Source of the DNA: Trichuris trichiura
Taxonomy: Eukaryota; Nematoda; Enoplea; Trichinellida; Trichuridae
NCBI GenBank assembly: GCA_037903355.1
Contig: JBAJFE010000038.1
Span: 1,240,001-1,304,000, forward strand
Length of the DNA stretch: 64,000 nucleotides
Reading direction: 5' to 3'
In this document: in pieces, positions 22,723 through 35,051 of the stretch
Layout: every line of letters starts with the position of its first letter
Position numbering within the stretch: the stretch's first letter is position 1
The notes under the pieces: generated by a model
Told to the model about the DNA's origin: nothing
What the model saw: only the letters and a program-made list of their open reading frames with translations
Databases searched by the model: none
Translations under genes and position numbers: made by a program

Positions 22723-23916
22723 CTATTGTCTCTTGATCGTCTTCGCTTTAGCTCGGCCTGAACGAGCCGGACAGGGACAGTAGTGAGCGTCCGGTCCGGG
22801 TCCGCCTCTTGGTCCCATTGCGCCGACTGGGCCCATTGCGCCAGGTGGTCCTTGTAAGCCTTCTTCGCCTTGCTCACCCATGTCACCAACTGGACCGTTT
22901 TTGGCGTCTTTTCCGGGATGACCTTTGCTTCCCATGTCGCCTTGCGCGCCTGTGATGCCTTTTTCGCCTTTGACGCCGATCACTCTTTCGGCATCTTTGC
23001 CCACGATGCCTTTAGGACCAGCGTTTCCACGAGGGCCGGGCTGTCCAGGGGGACCCATTTCTCCTGGGGGTCCTGGCATGCCGTCACACCCTGGCGTACC
23101 TGGACGTCCAGAAGGACCAACCAATCCTTGGGGACCTTCGCAAGCAATTTATTATCAGGATAATATTGAAAGTTAAAATTTACATTACCTGGCGGTCCGT
23201 TAGGACCAGGTGGGCCAGCAGTACATGAGAAGCACGTTGCGCATGTCCCCAGCGGCTGCCTCTGGGCTTGTACGTCTTCTGCGTCCCTTCCGGCTTTGCC
23301 TGGTTCTCCAGATGGGCCATCCTGTCCCGGCTCTCCTCTTTGTCCTTTGGGTCCTGGGGGACCTGCTGGGCACTTCTTTGCCTGCGCTGGATTACACCTG
23401 CAGATGGGCTTTTGTCTGGCTACTCCTGGTGCCACAGTAACCAAACTTTCGCCAAATTCCGAGCCGAACATAGTCTCTGGTAGTAAGCCAGGGCCTTCCA
23501 TACCTCCTGAAACGCTGCTTGGCGCCGTCTTCCCGCCGGTGGTGCCAAGTACTCCAGGAACAGACCCAGTAGGCATGCGACCTCGTCCTTCGTGGACAGA
23601 GGGTTGCCCATAACCATCAGATGGTTGTGGTGACGGAGGTATTCCGTAGGCTTGTCGCCTCTCTCTTGGTCCGGTGAAAGACATCATCTCTTCCCATAAC
23701 TCGTTGGTGGCCAGCTGCAAAATTCTTAGCGTGCATCACTTTAATTTCAATACCTTGCACATGGAGAACCTTAAATTCATCCATTTCGGTGTCCAGTTCA
23801 AGGCGCACGTTCTGCACCTCGAAGTAGATCAGCGGAGTCATTATTAGGCATGCCAAAAGGGCGAAAGTGCCCAGACCAGATGCCAGCCAGCTGGCTAACT
23901 TCACCGACGGTTCCAT
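22723..23916 (-). CDS. Nematode cuticle collagen
   Basis: Secreted structural protein of the cuticle. Minus-strand exons 23916-23770, 23714-23189 and 23135-22723 join in frame into 361 residues; introns are 55 and 53 bp. The N-terminus is the cuticle-collagen domain with one membrane-spanning or signal-anchor segment (residues 8-32, [19 protein letters not shown]). RERR at 66-69 fits the subtilisin-type cleavage site of this family. A long non-collagen region (70-153) rich in Gly, Pro and Ser follows. Then come the Cys cluster C154/C156/C164, a first Gly-X-Y block, a second Cys group (TCATCFSC), a main Gly-X-Y block of about 125 residues with a few breaks, and a C-terminal YCPCP. The Cys spacing is that of cuticle collagens, where these residues crosslink trimers. 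The long 70-153 spacer is the only unusual part. The first ATG of the domain was taken as start. Confidence 0.95.
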
Positions 23917-26904
23917 GTACTTTTGTTTATGGGAATATTGTCATAAGTGGCACTGTATTAATACTGGCGAGAAATTAGGTCTTGGTATCAGGAAATAGAC
24001 CAGGGCGAGTTGGTTTCCACACAGCGGTTCACCATGACGTGTAATGAAAGAATGTGCCTGTTTTGTCACCCAGTTATGTCATACTGTCTTTTCATGCTTG
24101 TTTTCATTCTCCTAATGGGCAATATTCTTCAGCGGAGTGCGTTTAGACTGCAACTACGCCGATAACCGGAAGCAAGTGTGCGTGGCGGCCGATGAAACTT
24201 GAAAGAAAATGACAGGACAGTCGTGTCAACTGATCGTACAGTTTTGTCCCACTCTTTGTCCTGCTCGCGTAGCGGTACCGAAATGAGCATGAACATTCGC
24301 CTAACCGCTGTTCGCGCACTGATTGCACAAGTACTTTGCGACTGCTCACTTCATCAATGTAATCGTCATTTGATTTTCAAGCTGTCACCATGCTGCGGTG
24401 TTTCCCATTCGCCTACGTTATCCATATGTGCAATGAACAAATGTTTTGCCTACTTTGAAAATAGGGCGCAAAATTTTGATTTTTAGGACTACTTTAGTGA
24501 GCGCTCATCTGCTGCGTCCTAATTGCAAAGGTTATTCCAATTTATCAGTTTCACTCGTTATGCGTGCATCATGTCGTATTATTTGAGAAGAGGAGAACAG
24601 TCTCACCGTGTGCGTTGCAAATTGTTGTTACCCATTTGCTTGTGACATTGCATACAATCGCTCGCTGCCACTGAGGATCACAATTTAGAGTGATAGTTTT
24701 TCAGAAGCATCGCTCATCCTCCTAGGCAATGGAAGCGGTTTGGTTGGTCAAAAAGATTTATTTCTTTTCCACCAGCTTTTTAACTTTTAAAAACTGACTT
24801 TGATGCAGTTTTGTGAACATATGCGCAACAAAACAGTTCAGATGTTTTCTCTTTTTTCTTACCTATGAAGGTAGCAACAGACAAAGCATTATATAAAGGC
24901 ATTAAATATCATGATTTTAAAATGAAATTGTTTTATCATTACTGCCTGTTACAAAGGGTTTACGCCTACGACAAAACGTGTCAAATTCTGAAAGCTGAAA
25001 CACCGATAAATAATAACATCCATAAAATGAAGTCATTTAAAAAAGAAGGCTTTCCGCCGCTGAAATAGATTCATTTCTACAAAGCTGTCTGATGTTATTT
25101 TGTATTCATCAAACCATTATCAATAAGCCTCTCTGAAAGAAACGAAATTCTCTTTTCACTCAAGCTAGACTGAGCAGCTATTCATAACGACGTCATTGCA
25201 TTTGTTCAACATGCGATTGTGATAACTAAATCTTACTTGCCGTGGAGAATGTGCCACATGAGTGATCCTACGGCTTCGTTTGCTATTATCTTTTCTTTGA
25301 TTACAGGAATTGGCCGAAGGATTAATTGAACAAGTTTTGCTTTATTGAAGAAGCTATGTAGCAGTTTTGTTAAGACGTTGGCATCACTGTGAAGCATTTA
25401 TTCATTTTTGGCAATGAAGCTGTGCTAGTGATCCGTGACATGCGATGAGAATGATAAAATTTATGGCGTCTCCTGTGAAGGTAAATTCTTTAACTCGTTT
25501 AAGACGTTCGTACGCTGCCTAATTTTCGCAACTTTCAACAATTAAAATTTAACTGTCAATTTGTGCTATTCCGTCATTAATCGCGTGGTTTTCAATGCTT
25601 CATATAACTGTCGTTACTATGTTTGTATGCTGAAATGTTTGCCTACTTACTGCTGCTGCATTTATGAAGACGCGCCTTTGTAAAGTGAATAGATAGCATA
25701 TGAGAGGAAAAGTATCCAGACGTTTTTCGGTTATAACGTACTGCATTCAAGTGATAGTTGATGGAAAGAAAGCAACCTCAACTATTACTGAAGTACTCGC
25801 TTGGATTTCATCTATAATTGCCTGTAATAATATTTGTTAAAATTTATTTTGCATTTGCGTTCACTCATTATCCTTTTTATACCCCTATTGGTGAAGACAA
25901 ATGTTGTTATGCAGTACTTTAAACTCTAAAAGTTTATCGTTTGCAACTGCGGCTGAAAATGCGGCATATTTTGAATATATTTCGTTTTTTACTTTCCCTA
26001 TTGCCTTAGAATTTCGAGGAATTTGTGCCCAAGACCTACTGGAACTTGTCGTGGGCATGTGGTGCTCTTACCGCAGAAACTTATAAGGAGCACTGATAAA
26101 AGTAATTGAATGCCACACCGATTCTCATCGGTTCACATTCCCTGATTACTTAAGATGATGAGCTTAAAAGTTGCCTAGTCAAAGCCAGTTCACCCTTTGT
26201 TTTACTTTCCTTTTCCAGCGCAACATTTGTCTTTCATCGCAAACTGCCGCGGCCTTCAGACTTTACGCCACCTGGTCGATGACCCTTTTTTATTCTTGTC
26301 CTTGTGAACTATTTGTCAGCTGAATTCTCACTGCTCCAGCGGTGATTCGACTGTCGATACAGGTAGTAACATTTTCAGAGCTTTTTCTTTAGAGAAGTCA
26401 AAACAATTAAACCGATATCCTTTCGACATTGTGCTTTCAGCTTTTTGTCTGAATAAGAATTGATCAGCGTGATGTTGATTAGAAGTAGTTCAGTTTGATA
26501 AAACAGCGGACAGACAAATTTCTTACCGTGTACCATTCATTACGACATTTTTCTGGTAGGCTAATTGCCGACGCTTTCTGGGAATTCTCAAATTGTCTTA
26601 AAGCTTTCAAGTAAGGCTAAATAAGCCACAGCAATCGTACTGGTTGGTTTGAATTGGTTTAATTTAAATTCGTAAAAGACACTCAGCTGAATCAAAAATG
26701 TTAACAATTAGGTGAAGCACATTTGAATGCATAATCATACGGTATCTTTTAAAACGTTTGTGTGAAACCTGTGATGCATTTCTGCTCAAGCGGAATAAAC
26801 CGTACTTTTAGGAAATAAGTTGATATGGGAATTCAGCTTGATTTTAGAAGGCTCCTACGTAATTGTCCTAGAATTATGTAATCACAAGTCATCCAAAGCT
26901 GTTC
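23917..26904. other. Intergenic stretch upstream of the collagen, nothing identified
   Basis: Includes the collagen promoter region (23917 onward), in which I cannot point to a certain TATA box. No other gene, RNA or clear transposon is visible. Open frames such as 24199-24486 and 24865-25068 resemble no family. Confidence 0.4.
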
Positions 26905-27290
26905 ATTCTTGTATTTGATCTTTCCACGGCTTCTTCCCGTTTTTCTGTATCTGTTATCTGTAAGATACTAGCACAAACTGACGTGATGCGTTCCTACCAA
27001 CGAACGAATGGGCAAGTTGTTAGGAAATCGACAGAGAACAAACGTACGTAGCTTTCAGGGCTCCTTATTTTACGTTGACGACTGCACTAGAGCGCTCCGA
27101 AAGCTACGTACGTTCGTTCTCTGTCAATTTCTTAACAATTTGCTCATCCATTCTTTGGTAGGACGTTTGTGCTCGCATTTTACAGACAATAGGCACGAAA
27201 AACAGGAAGAAGCCATGGAAAGATCAAATACCAAAATGAATATCCATCACCCCGTTACAAAACACCAAGTGTTTCATGTGCGTGTTTTTG
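26905..27290. mobile_element. Penelope-derived foldback element
   Basis: Left arm: CTTCTTCCCGTTTTTCTGT, then CCAACGAACGAATGGGCAAG and GTACGTAGCTTTC. The right arm repeats these inverted: GAAAGCTACGTACGTTCG, CTCATCCATTCTTTGGTAG and ACGAAAAACAGGAAGAAGCC. This is the same layout as the elements at 38006 and 40265. The central ribozyme-like core (about 27074-27105) is degenerate. A 60-bp fragment of the same family end lies at 27640-27700. Confidence 0.7.
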
Positions 27291-27960
27291 TTTCGGAAAG
27301 GTACAAAGCATTTGCTGTGTATGATTGTACCTGCTCACAGGACACCCCGCTTGCTGTACTTTGCTTGCAATTCCGTTCGGTTAGTTCTGACTTGTGCTGG
27401 GTAAAATGTTATCGAGCGTATCTTACAGCATTTACTTTCACTTACTAATAAACGGTCCTTCGAAGCTTTCGGAGCTTTTCATGCTCCGTTGTCAATGGTA
27501 ACAACAACAGTACCTATGTGCGATGATTAGTATTGGATCAGGATGGAGTTAGCTTAAGGTCACAAGGAGTGGGAGGAAAAAACTTATTTAAAGTATGTCC
27601 AGTTTTCTAGTTTTTTCTTCTGATATGGCCAGTTCTTGAACACAGGGTGTTTCGTAACGGGATGGGATTTCACGGATAAACGGCAAAAGCCGTAGAAGAC
27701 CATACACTATGGCCAGTTAGGAGAATTGTCCGTGTTGTTCTCCCTGCCGTGGTGGAACTCTGAAATGTGGTCCCTTCCACCACAAGGACGTTCGGCGAAG
27801 ATAGTTATAGCAAGTGAAATTGAAGCGTGATTGGAAAACTGAACTAGTTTAGATTGAATTAAATTAACAGCGAAAAAAGGTTTAAGCTAAGAAAGGAAGA
27901 GGCTGACGTTTTTGAGTTGAGAATAGCTGTAATGCATTCAGGGTTGAGGTGATGGTGATG

Positions 27961-28080
27961 TAGGAAAAAAGAAAAGGGGGAGAGAAGAAGAAGGAGAGAG
28001 AGAGAGAAAGAGGAAGAGGAGGGAAGAAGAAAGGAAGGGGAAAAAGGGGGAGGAGAAGGAAGAAGGAGAGGAAGGAGGTC
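27961..28080 (+). repeat. Polypurine (GA-rich) tract
   Basis: About 115 bp of almost uninterrupted A and G on the plus strand, with short runs such as GAGAGAGAGA and GGAAGAAGG. A mirror-like polypurine tract can form triplex DNA. It directly abuts the Penelope C-terminal fragment at 28085. Confidence 0.9.
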
Positions 28081-28084
28081 ATGT

Positions 28085-28200
28085 AAGAAAGCAACAGTTT
28101 GTGACATTAACTAGGTTAGTCCAAATTTCACTGATTTCGACTCCTTTGTCCCGGATTATGTTTGCATTGTGCTGTATGAAGAAAGCTTCTTTCTTACGTC
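28085..28200 (-). pseudogene. Penelope-like element, C-terminal GIY-YIG tail fragment
   Basis: The minus strand reads KKEAFFIQHNANIIRDKG followed by VEISEIWTNLV. This matches the end of the ORFs at 36610-36730 (IKEALYIRNN, NRDNGAEINEIW) and 44515-44943 (IKEALYIQSN, NRDNGVAVSEVW). This tail follows the GIY-YIG endonuclease in Penelope-like retroelements. Only about 38 codons remain. Confidence 0.7.
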
Positions 28201-28229
28201 TACGGGACAAGTGTGGTTTTTTGCAGAGG

Positions 28230-28510
28230 ACGCGCGGCTAAAGTGAGCCAGGGCGCAGCGTATGATGTGTTCAGTAACTGCCAGGGGGGTCTCAGCTATT
28301 CTGGCAATCTTCCTGATGCTAATTCTATGGTCTCTTTCCCTTAGGTTCTAGACAAGGGCCATGGTTCCTTTGCCCGTTGCGGCTGCAGGTCTTCCCGCTT
28401 TCCGGTCGTTTGCCATGATCTCTCTGCCCTCCTTGAAACGTCTTATCCACTCGTAGACACTGATTTAGATTATGCATTACTTCTGTAAACCTGCTGAAAA
28501 GATTGAATAA
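28230..28510 (-). pseudogene. Mariner-type transposase N-terminal fragment
   Basis: The minus strand contains VYEWIRRFKEGREI, AGRPAAATGKG and then DHRISIRKIARI. This is the order of the first helix-turn-helix, basic linker and second helix-turn-helix of mariner-like transposases. Frameshifts are present and the catalytic domain is absent. It joins directly to the Penelope tail at 28085-28200 on the same strand, so one element probably landed in the other. Confidence 0.65.
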
Positions 28511-30217
28511 TCCTCCTCGGTTGCCAACCAAGCTTCCATAGAAATTTAATGAAATATATCTGTTATGTATTTGAAGATACCGCCGCCTTATTTGCTAGCA
28601 CGCACACTTGCCTCATCATTTCACACCTGCATGCATTCCTTACGCACATGAACGCACTCAGCGGTCGTGACCGTTCCATTAATCCCCTTTGCATGCTTGA
28701 GTCGGTTTCTATTAATCGTGTGAAAGAGCCGACCCACTCACCTCCCATTGTAGCTATTTATGGAGACTGTTCATCCCGTCTGGCAGTCTCTGTCTGGGTT
28801 TCTTGTCTCTAACGTCTGTACTCCGCGTGATAACTTATACTCAATAAACGGTTATTGGTATGTCTCAGAGTGTGTTGTCAGCAGCAAAGCTAAGGCACAA
28901 CAATATCATGAAAAAAACGATTACTTTAAGAGCAGCTTGTATTTCACTGACGCAGCGTCAGATAAGGCTCCCTGTCCATGCAAACCCGAAGATCATGAAA
29001 ACAAGATTAAGCATGTTTTGGCCCATCGGTTGGCGTCCTGTTTGACACTGCACCGTCTTTCCGGGAACTTTCCGAGCATCCTTTGTATTTTGATTTCATT
29101 GCTATAAAGGCTGGGATGTTACGTTGAGATTAGTTAATGGCAACAGGGCGTCAAATCGCAGTCTGCTTATGGGAATTCAGCTTCGCTATACATTATGGAA
29201 AGCAGCATGGCGTTCGCTGAACCTAATGGCAGCATCACGAGTGAAAAATCTCATAGATACGTTGCATGTTCTTGCATTTGCATTTAATGAAATCAAAGTC
29301 AGCAGTCTTCATCGATAGGCGTTTGTTTCAATGTATACTAATCTAGCTGATACAAAATAAAGCAATGAATCACCGTCCATAAAACAGCTTTTCAGTAGAA
29401 AAAATGAAGAATGTATCTTTTAGAGCAAAACTGCGGCTACTAACGAGAACATTCTATGGTGCTTGTATCGCGCACGTATTTAAGTTCATGAACGATCTTA
29501 ACAAGCAAAAATAAGTTTGCACATGAGCAATCAAAACGCCGAAGACTGGCGCAGGGAAATGCTTGGTTGTCATCGAACTTCTAACGGGATTTTTCCGTAA
29601 TTAAAACCTTGCGAGTAATTGTCTCCTTTACGATGCTGAGGAAAAGTTCTCAAAAATCTAGAAAGTCACTGCGGTGCCATACGGAATCAGTAGTGTCTTT
29701 AACAGGAAACAATAAGTAATTTTTTCTTTTATCCTTTGTTTCTTCCTGTTTCTGTTGTCACTTAACCCCTAATTTTTAATGTAAGTCCTCAGCTGTTTTT
29801 TATGTAACTTTATGAGCTTGCTTATTCATTTGTCTCAAACAATTTCCATTAGCCCTCTTTTCCTGAATTCTATACCGCATCTTTAATTTCTCTGAATTCT
29901 ACCTTGTAGATTGATCTTCCCACAATTATTTCCATCTTTCCACTTCCAGTTATGTTGTACCTTCTAATTATTTTCTTTTTAAACTTTCTTCGGAAGAAGC
30001 AGGGATAGTAAGCGGTTAGCGCAGAACGAGTAATGCAGGCAGACGGCATCTCGCGATTCTAATTAATTTAATCCGTTCCTTTCCAATATTGGCTAGTACA
30101 AAAGAGTAGATATGCTAAAGCGACATATTACGTTGCATTGATTATTGTCTGAAAATCTCAGCACGCTCTGATGATCAAAAGGACTTAATTGTTTTTTCAA
30201 GCACGCTCGAGTTTATA
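28511..30217. other. Intergenic stretch, nothing identified
   Basis: The open frames at 28549-28812 and 28760-29107 resemble no family known to me. No RNA gene or transposon end was recognised. Confidence 0.4.
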
Positions 30218-31392
30218 TAGTCAGCCCTCGTTATCCGCGGGTTCTATACAACGCGGTTTGTCCGACGTGAAATAGTGACGTCATCTTTTACACGCCAGTA
30301 TACGAGATAAAGCTTAGAACAGTTAGTGGTTGCTGGAAGCGTTTGTGGGCAGGACGCAGTCAGTGAATGCGAGGACTTAGGTGCCATCGATGAGGAGGTC
30401 ATGGACATAGTGAATATTACCAAGGAGTTGGGAGGTGAGGGTTTCTCCGACATGATAGAAGACGATATCAGAGAGCACATAGAAGATTGTGGAAAACCGT
30501 TCACCAACGTGGAACTCGAGGAACTGACGCAATCACCTACGGGCAGCGACGACGACGTTATGGAAGATACAGGAGCTTAAACATCCTCAGATTGAACGCT
30601 GCAAAAGCTTGCCAGTATTTTCCGGGAAGCGCAGGTCCGAAAGGATATGATCGCTGAATACGATCCATCCATGGAACGTGGCATCATGGTTATACGAGGA
30701 ATAACGCTTTCGTTGAAGCCGCTACAAGATTTATTCGATAAAGCGACGAAAAGGGAGAGACAGTTCCCTATAACAATGTTTTTAAATAAAGCTCCAGCAG
30801 CTGCGGAGCCTAACATTTTAAGGCGAGAAGTTTCACTACCAACAAGTTCAAGAAACCGTAGGACTAGCCGGTCTCCTTGGAATCCGCGCTCACCTACAGA
30901 AAGTGGGTAAACTGATTCCTGATAGGTAAAACGTTTCTCTCTGTGTGGATGTATTCTGTGTGATGTTCACTATTTTTGCTTAAGTGCGCCTATGTATTTT
31001 ATATTTCCCCTGCTCTGTACCCATTTCGCGCACTAGTACATTGCTTAGGTCCTTAAAGCAGGGTGATTCCCAGGCGTTTAAAGAAAGGGCATCTTACTTT
31101 CATCCTTTCTTGTATCTAACGGCCTGGACTCTGATGGCTGGCCCTATTGGACAAGCGCAGTCTCATTGATTTCTTTACTTCGTGGCTAGATACCGTAGTA
31201 CCAAGCTTTAAAGGATCACTACGTATGATAACCGTTCGGGAAGGAATTCAAAGGGGCAGGACGAAATACGCGACTAGAATTTAAGCTATTTGGCCTTTTT
31301 CATTGTGTATCCTATATAAGGCGGATTCAGCTTAACGCGGTAAAACGTTGAAAATTTTGGACGAATTAATCGCAGATAACGAGGGCCAACGG
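30218..31392 (+). mobile_element. Tigger-type element, internally deleted
   Basis: Terminal repeats GCCCTCGTTATCCGCG (left) and the inverse CGCAGATAACGAGGGC (right) are flanked by TA on both sides; GCCCTCGTTAT is a Tigger-like terminal sequence. Inside, two plus-strand frames survive: 30326-30580 with IVNITKELGGEGFSDMIEDD and an acidic tail, and 30647-30910 with MIAEYDPSMERG and ITMFLNK. These match the transposase C-terminus beyond the DDE core. The DNA-binding and catalytic parts are gone, so the 1175-bp copy is non-autonomous. Confidence 0.8.
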
Positions 31393-31470
31393 TATTCCTT
31401 TCGCTAGCACTGACGAAATCGGTTCACGATCCTTTCCATGTAGCGTCAATGTTTATTCGAGGTGCAGTCC

Positions 31471-31542
31471 TTTTCACAGGACTAACGGTTAGCACTCTGG
31501 ACTTTGAATCCAGCAATCTGAGTTCAAATCTCGGTGGAACCT
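31471..31542 (+). tRNA. tRNA-Gln (anticodon TTG), degenerate copy
   Basis: The D arm (CTAACGGTTAGC), the anticodon arm CTGGA-CTTTGAA-TCCAG with anticodon TTG, the T arm (CTGAG-TTCAAAT-CTCGG) and the 3' acceptor strand TGGAACC with discriminator T are all present and in order. The 5' acceptor strand (TTTTCAC) does not pair properly with the 3' strand. This is probably a pseudogene or tRNA-derived repeat rather than a working tRNA. Confidence 0.6.
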
Positions 31543-32428
31543 AGCGGTTTCGTCTATTGCATTTTGGAAAGAGGAAAAGGTCATACTAAATTGCTGAAAA
31601 GTTAAGACGTAGATCATGGCCCCAACACACCCGTTTTCTGACGTTGAAGATTAAATTTCTGTATTTACCTTTCCTTTATTTCATTGTAGAATTAATGATT
31701 ATGAAAACAAGTAGTCACACACGGTGCACGTAATTTCATAGGCATAAGTTCAAAATTCAGCTATTGGTTGGTGCTGTTGCGACTTCCATGAAGCTTACCA
31801 TGCGTTTTTCATCTCTGAGCAGCTTTTCATAGCAAAGAAATGCTGGATTTCCTGTTTCGTTGTTCGGAGGAGGCCGTTGGAAGTTATTCACAACTTTCAG
31901 CATTTTACGATCAGTAGTCGTGAAAGCAACGGTAAAACTTTCGAAAACTTTTTAGTTAACAGTACAGGCTGTTCGTCATTTCTTTACAATGAAAATCATC
32001 AGTTTCCATTTGAATGGTCATACGATCTCTTTCCTAAGCAAATAAACTGCGCTAATTTAGTTGTGTTCTCGTTCCTTTCATATGTGTGCTGCTTTCCTAA
32101 AAACGTGTCTTTACGCTTCAAGGCTGATTAGTAATTTATTGAAGTTTTGTCTGAATGTGCATTCAAAAGCTCATGAGCCGTTTGGCTGAGAAATGCTGGA
32201 TTCTGTCGACTTAGGTGACGCAATCAATCTCAGACAGCTGCTGAACAGTGTTTTGTTAATCAGTTTCTTGCCTAAAAACTCTGTGACAAGTCAATGAAAA
32301 GAATGCCTGCTTTTTTTCCAATAATTTGGGAAGTATAGTTCATGTTCGCTCATCAGCTATTGCGATTGTAAAGTAAAAGCACAACAAATGTTTCGTCTGC
32401 GATGGTAAGCAGAACAACTGGATACAAT

Positions 32429-32501
32429 AGCCCCTGGAGAGAATTGAACTCTCGACCCCTGGTTTACAAGACCAGTGCTCTAACCACTGAGCTACAGAGG
32501 C
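32429..32501 (-). tRNA. tRNA-Thr (anticodon TGT)
   Basis: A full cloverleaf on the minus strand: acceptor GCCTCTG / CAGGGGC with one G-U pair, D arm GCTC...GAGC, anticodon arm CTGGT-CTTGTAA-ACCAG with anticodon TGT, variable GGGTC, and T arm GAGAG-TTCAATT-CTCTC. A- and B-box promoter sequences (TAGCTCAGTGG and GTTCAATTC) are intact. Length 73 nt, no intron. It lies just left of the histone array. Confidence 0.93.
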
Positions 32502-33755
32502 ATGCGATAGGAGACAATCCTACATGTAAGATAACTGTACGAAACCCAGTGGCAAGCGCACACAGAAATACGTTACCAAACGCTTAACTTTCGACACAAC
32601 AGCTTGCACACAACGCAGCCGACCAGCAGCAAGCACGAAAGAACAACTCTCTTATCTCTGTTTGCGTGGCATGCGCATTAATCAGAAGGCTGGCACAGAG
32701 CCAGGAATCAGTGGCCGGCGCCGCAAATGTTTACGCTCCTGCCTGAGCGATACCCCCTCGCGAACGCCTGGCGCCCGCTTTGGGCTCGCGGACGTGCGCA
32801 GCCTCCGCTACGATAACATTCCAAGATTATTAGAAGCAAGTCAGAAAAAGGGTAACCATACAGCGCGCTAGAAAACGAAGTGTTTCTTCAAGTATTAATA
32901 CATTCTGGATTAGAACCTTCAGAAAGTATAAGATGCATGCACTAACATGTGTTTTGATAGACATACTGTTGTCTAGGAGCGCTTCTATCTTTGAATAAAC
33001 GCAGTTTACTGAAGAAAGAACATTTCTATCTGGTTCCATGGATGTACCTTCCAGGGACGGTGGCATTTAGATGGTTGCGCTATGGTACAATTTATGCATG
33101 TTTGTCTGCGCATAGTTATGTGGCAAAATTCCGGAAACTGCGTAACGCATTACATACCATAAGGAAAACGTAGCTTTGATAGAACAGTATGTTGCTTATA
33201 GTGTTTGTATGCTTCAATATTCAGCATAAAAAATTATCCAAACACGTAAAACACGTTTAGTTTAAAAGAATGTACCTCCGCAGTGAGAAGGTGGGGTAGA
33301 GTCTTGCAGAATATAACTGTTGGTGGTGCGACAGCCGCTCTTGGACGTAAAGAGTGCACGAAAACTACTTCCGCTTTGTGCGCTCCCTTTCCAAGCGGGA
33401 ATGCGCAGGCGTACTTTGTTCGAATAACCAGAGTAGCAAGGTATTTCATCGAGTTTTTCGAACGAGCAGCAGCAGAAATGTAAAAAGGATTTTCCACCGC
33501 TGTTGTAAAAGTAGAAGTGAGTTTCTATGAAAAGAAAGTGCTTAGGACGGCCGCAGCTATTTTCTAAACGCAAATCGAATCGTCGTTTCTTAAAATAGCA
33601 AATTCAGCAACTGTAAACGTTGTAACCGTTTCCATACATTTACATTACTGACATTAGAAGCGGCGAGTGGAACTTCCGTTCCTTCTGCAGCAGACTAGGC
33701 TACATCAACATTGTATTTCGCGTGAACGTTCAGTACGAAGACTAAGTGCGTACGT

Positions 33756-34195
33756 TTAAAAGGACGAATGAAAGTTCTGGCGAAATCAATGGTCGTGACA
33801 AAATAGCTGACATTCTAGGGACATTGAAAGATGTCTTAGTATCGGATGTATGTGACAGTCCTGATACGGAAATATGTTTAGTTGGCCTCAACGAACATCT
33901 GGAAGCTGTCAAGAAGATAAAGTTAAAAACATATGAAGTTGTTTCTATACAGTAAAACTCCTCAATACTTGGAAATTCCTGTGGAATAGTTTGAGAGGCA
34001 AGAAAGAATTTTCTTCAAACGGCTGTTGCGTTTGGAAAGCATCTGTCAAGAAATAGCCAAGAAGCGCTTGAAAGCTTTGAAATACGTGCGCTACGTACTT
34101 TTGTAAAACAAAGTTCAAATTTTTGTTGTGGATTCAACTTTTAGACCTGTCGTACATTTACAAACGTATTCGGCAAACGGACGGACAAAAAAAAG
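33756..34195 (+). pseudogene. Unrecognised broken frame, unit 1 copy
   Basis: Counterpart of 53464-53903 in unit 2. Here it reads MRTFKRTNESSGEINGRDK and VLVSDVCDSPDTEICLVG, then breaks by a frameshift near 33915 and further stops. I do not recognise the protein. The frame differences between the units indicate that at least this copy is dead. Confidence 0.3.
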
Positions 34196-35051
34196 TAAAA
34201 TAAGCGGAAAACAAGAGAGGAATTTTGTTACCCAGAATTTCGTTTATAAGCGCTTCCCAAGATTTTATTAAGGCGGCACAAATGCGGTTGTGAGATTACA
34301 CTTGAAAATCGTTCGGATCCGATCTCGTAAACCGCCTCACCGTCACACTGTAAATTTCCTGCCCTTACTTGGACGTTTGTGCGTAAACATAAGACTTATT
34401 TTGGATTAGGCTTACAGCGCAAAACAAAATAAGCAGTGGACGCACTAGAAAGCGGAACTCAGCATGACGACATGCTCGGACGTGACCCGAAGTTTTCTAG
34501 TCGGTGGGGCAGCAAAGTGATAAGAAATCTTTGCTTAGGGCATATCTAGTAAGAACAAAAGCTAACTTTTTCTTCCTCTGCGAATTTAGTAATCTGATAC
34601 AAACGTTACCATGGGACCAACCTTCTTACTGTACGTTTGCAGGTTACCCTGTTCTGCCGTTAACTAAGCTCAAACCCAAAAATCAGGTTTATATTTCCTT
34701 AGGATTAGGTAAGCGTTGTACAGAACAGCCGACCTGACGCCGAATATAAGCACAATAGGATGCCCGCATGCTTGTCACGAGAAACCAGCATTTCTGCGAC
34801 AGGAAGCAATTAAGCGCCGACACCAGCGATTGCACACGCACAATTAGACTAGCCACCAAAGTAGGACGAAAGAGAATTCCTTCCGTAAGTTACCACCGAT
34901 TTCACCCTGACTCAGGCAGCCGCTTATGCTTTTCTTACAACTAACAAGACTACGTTCGTGCTGCTTTTCTGTTGCAAAAAAGCGCCATTGCGTTGCGAAA
35001 ATTACTCGGTGAATTGGTATCACCGCTAAGTTGCAGTTGAAATCATTTGGT

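Noticed and set aside
27008..27448. 146-codon plus-strand frame
   Set aside because: It runs through the arms of a Penelope-derived foldback, so the frame is an accident of the repeat.
32991..33173. 60-codon frame kept in both histone units (second copy 51622-51804)
   Set aside because: The differences between the units are mostly amino-acid changing and the opposite strand is open too; no sign of coding constraint.
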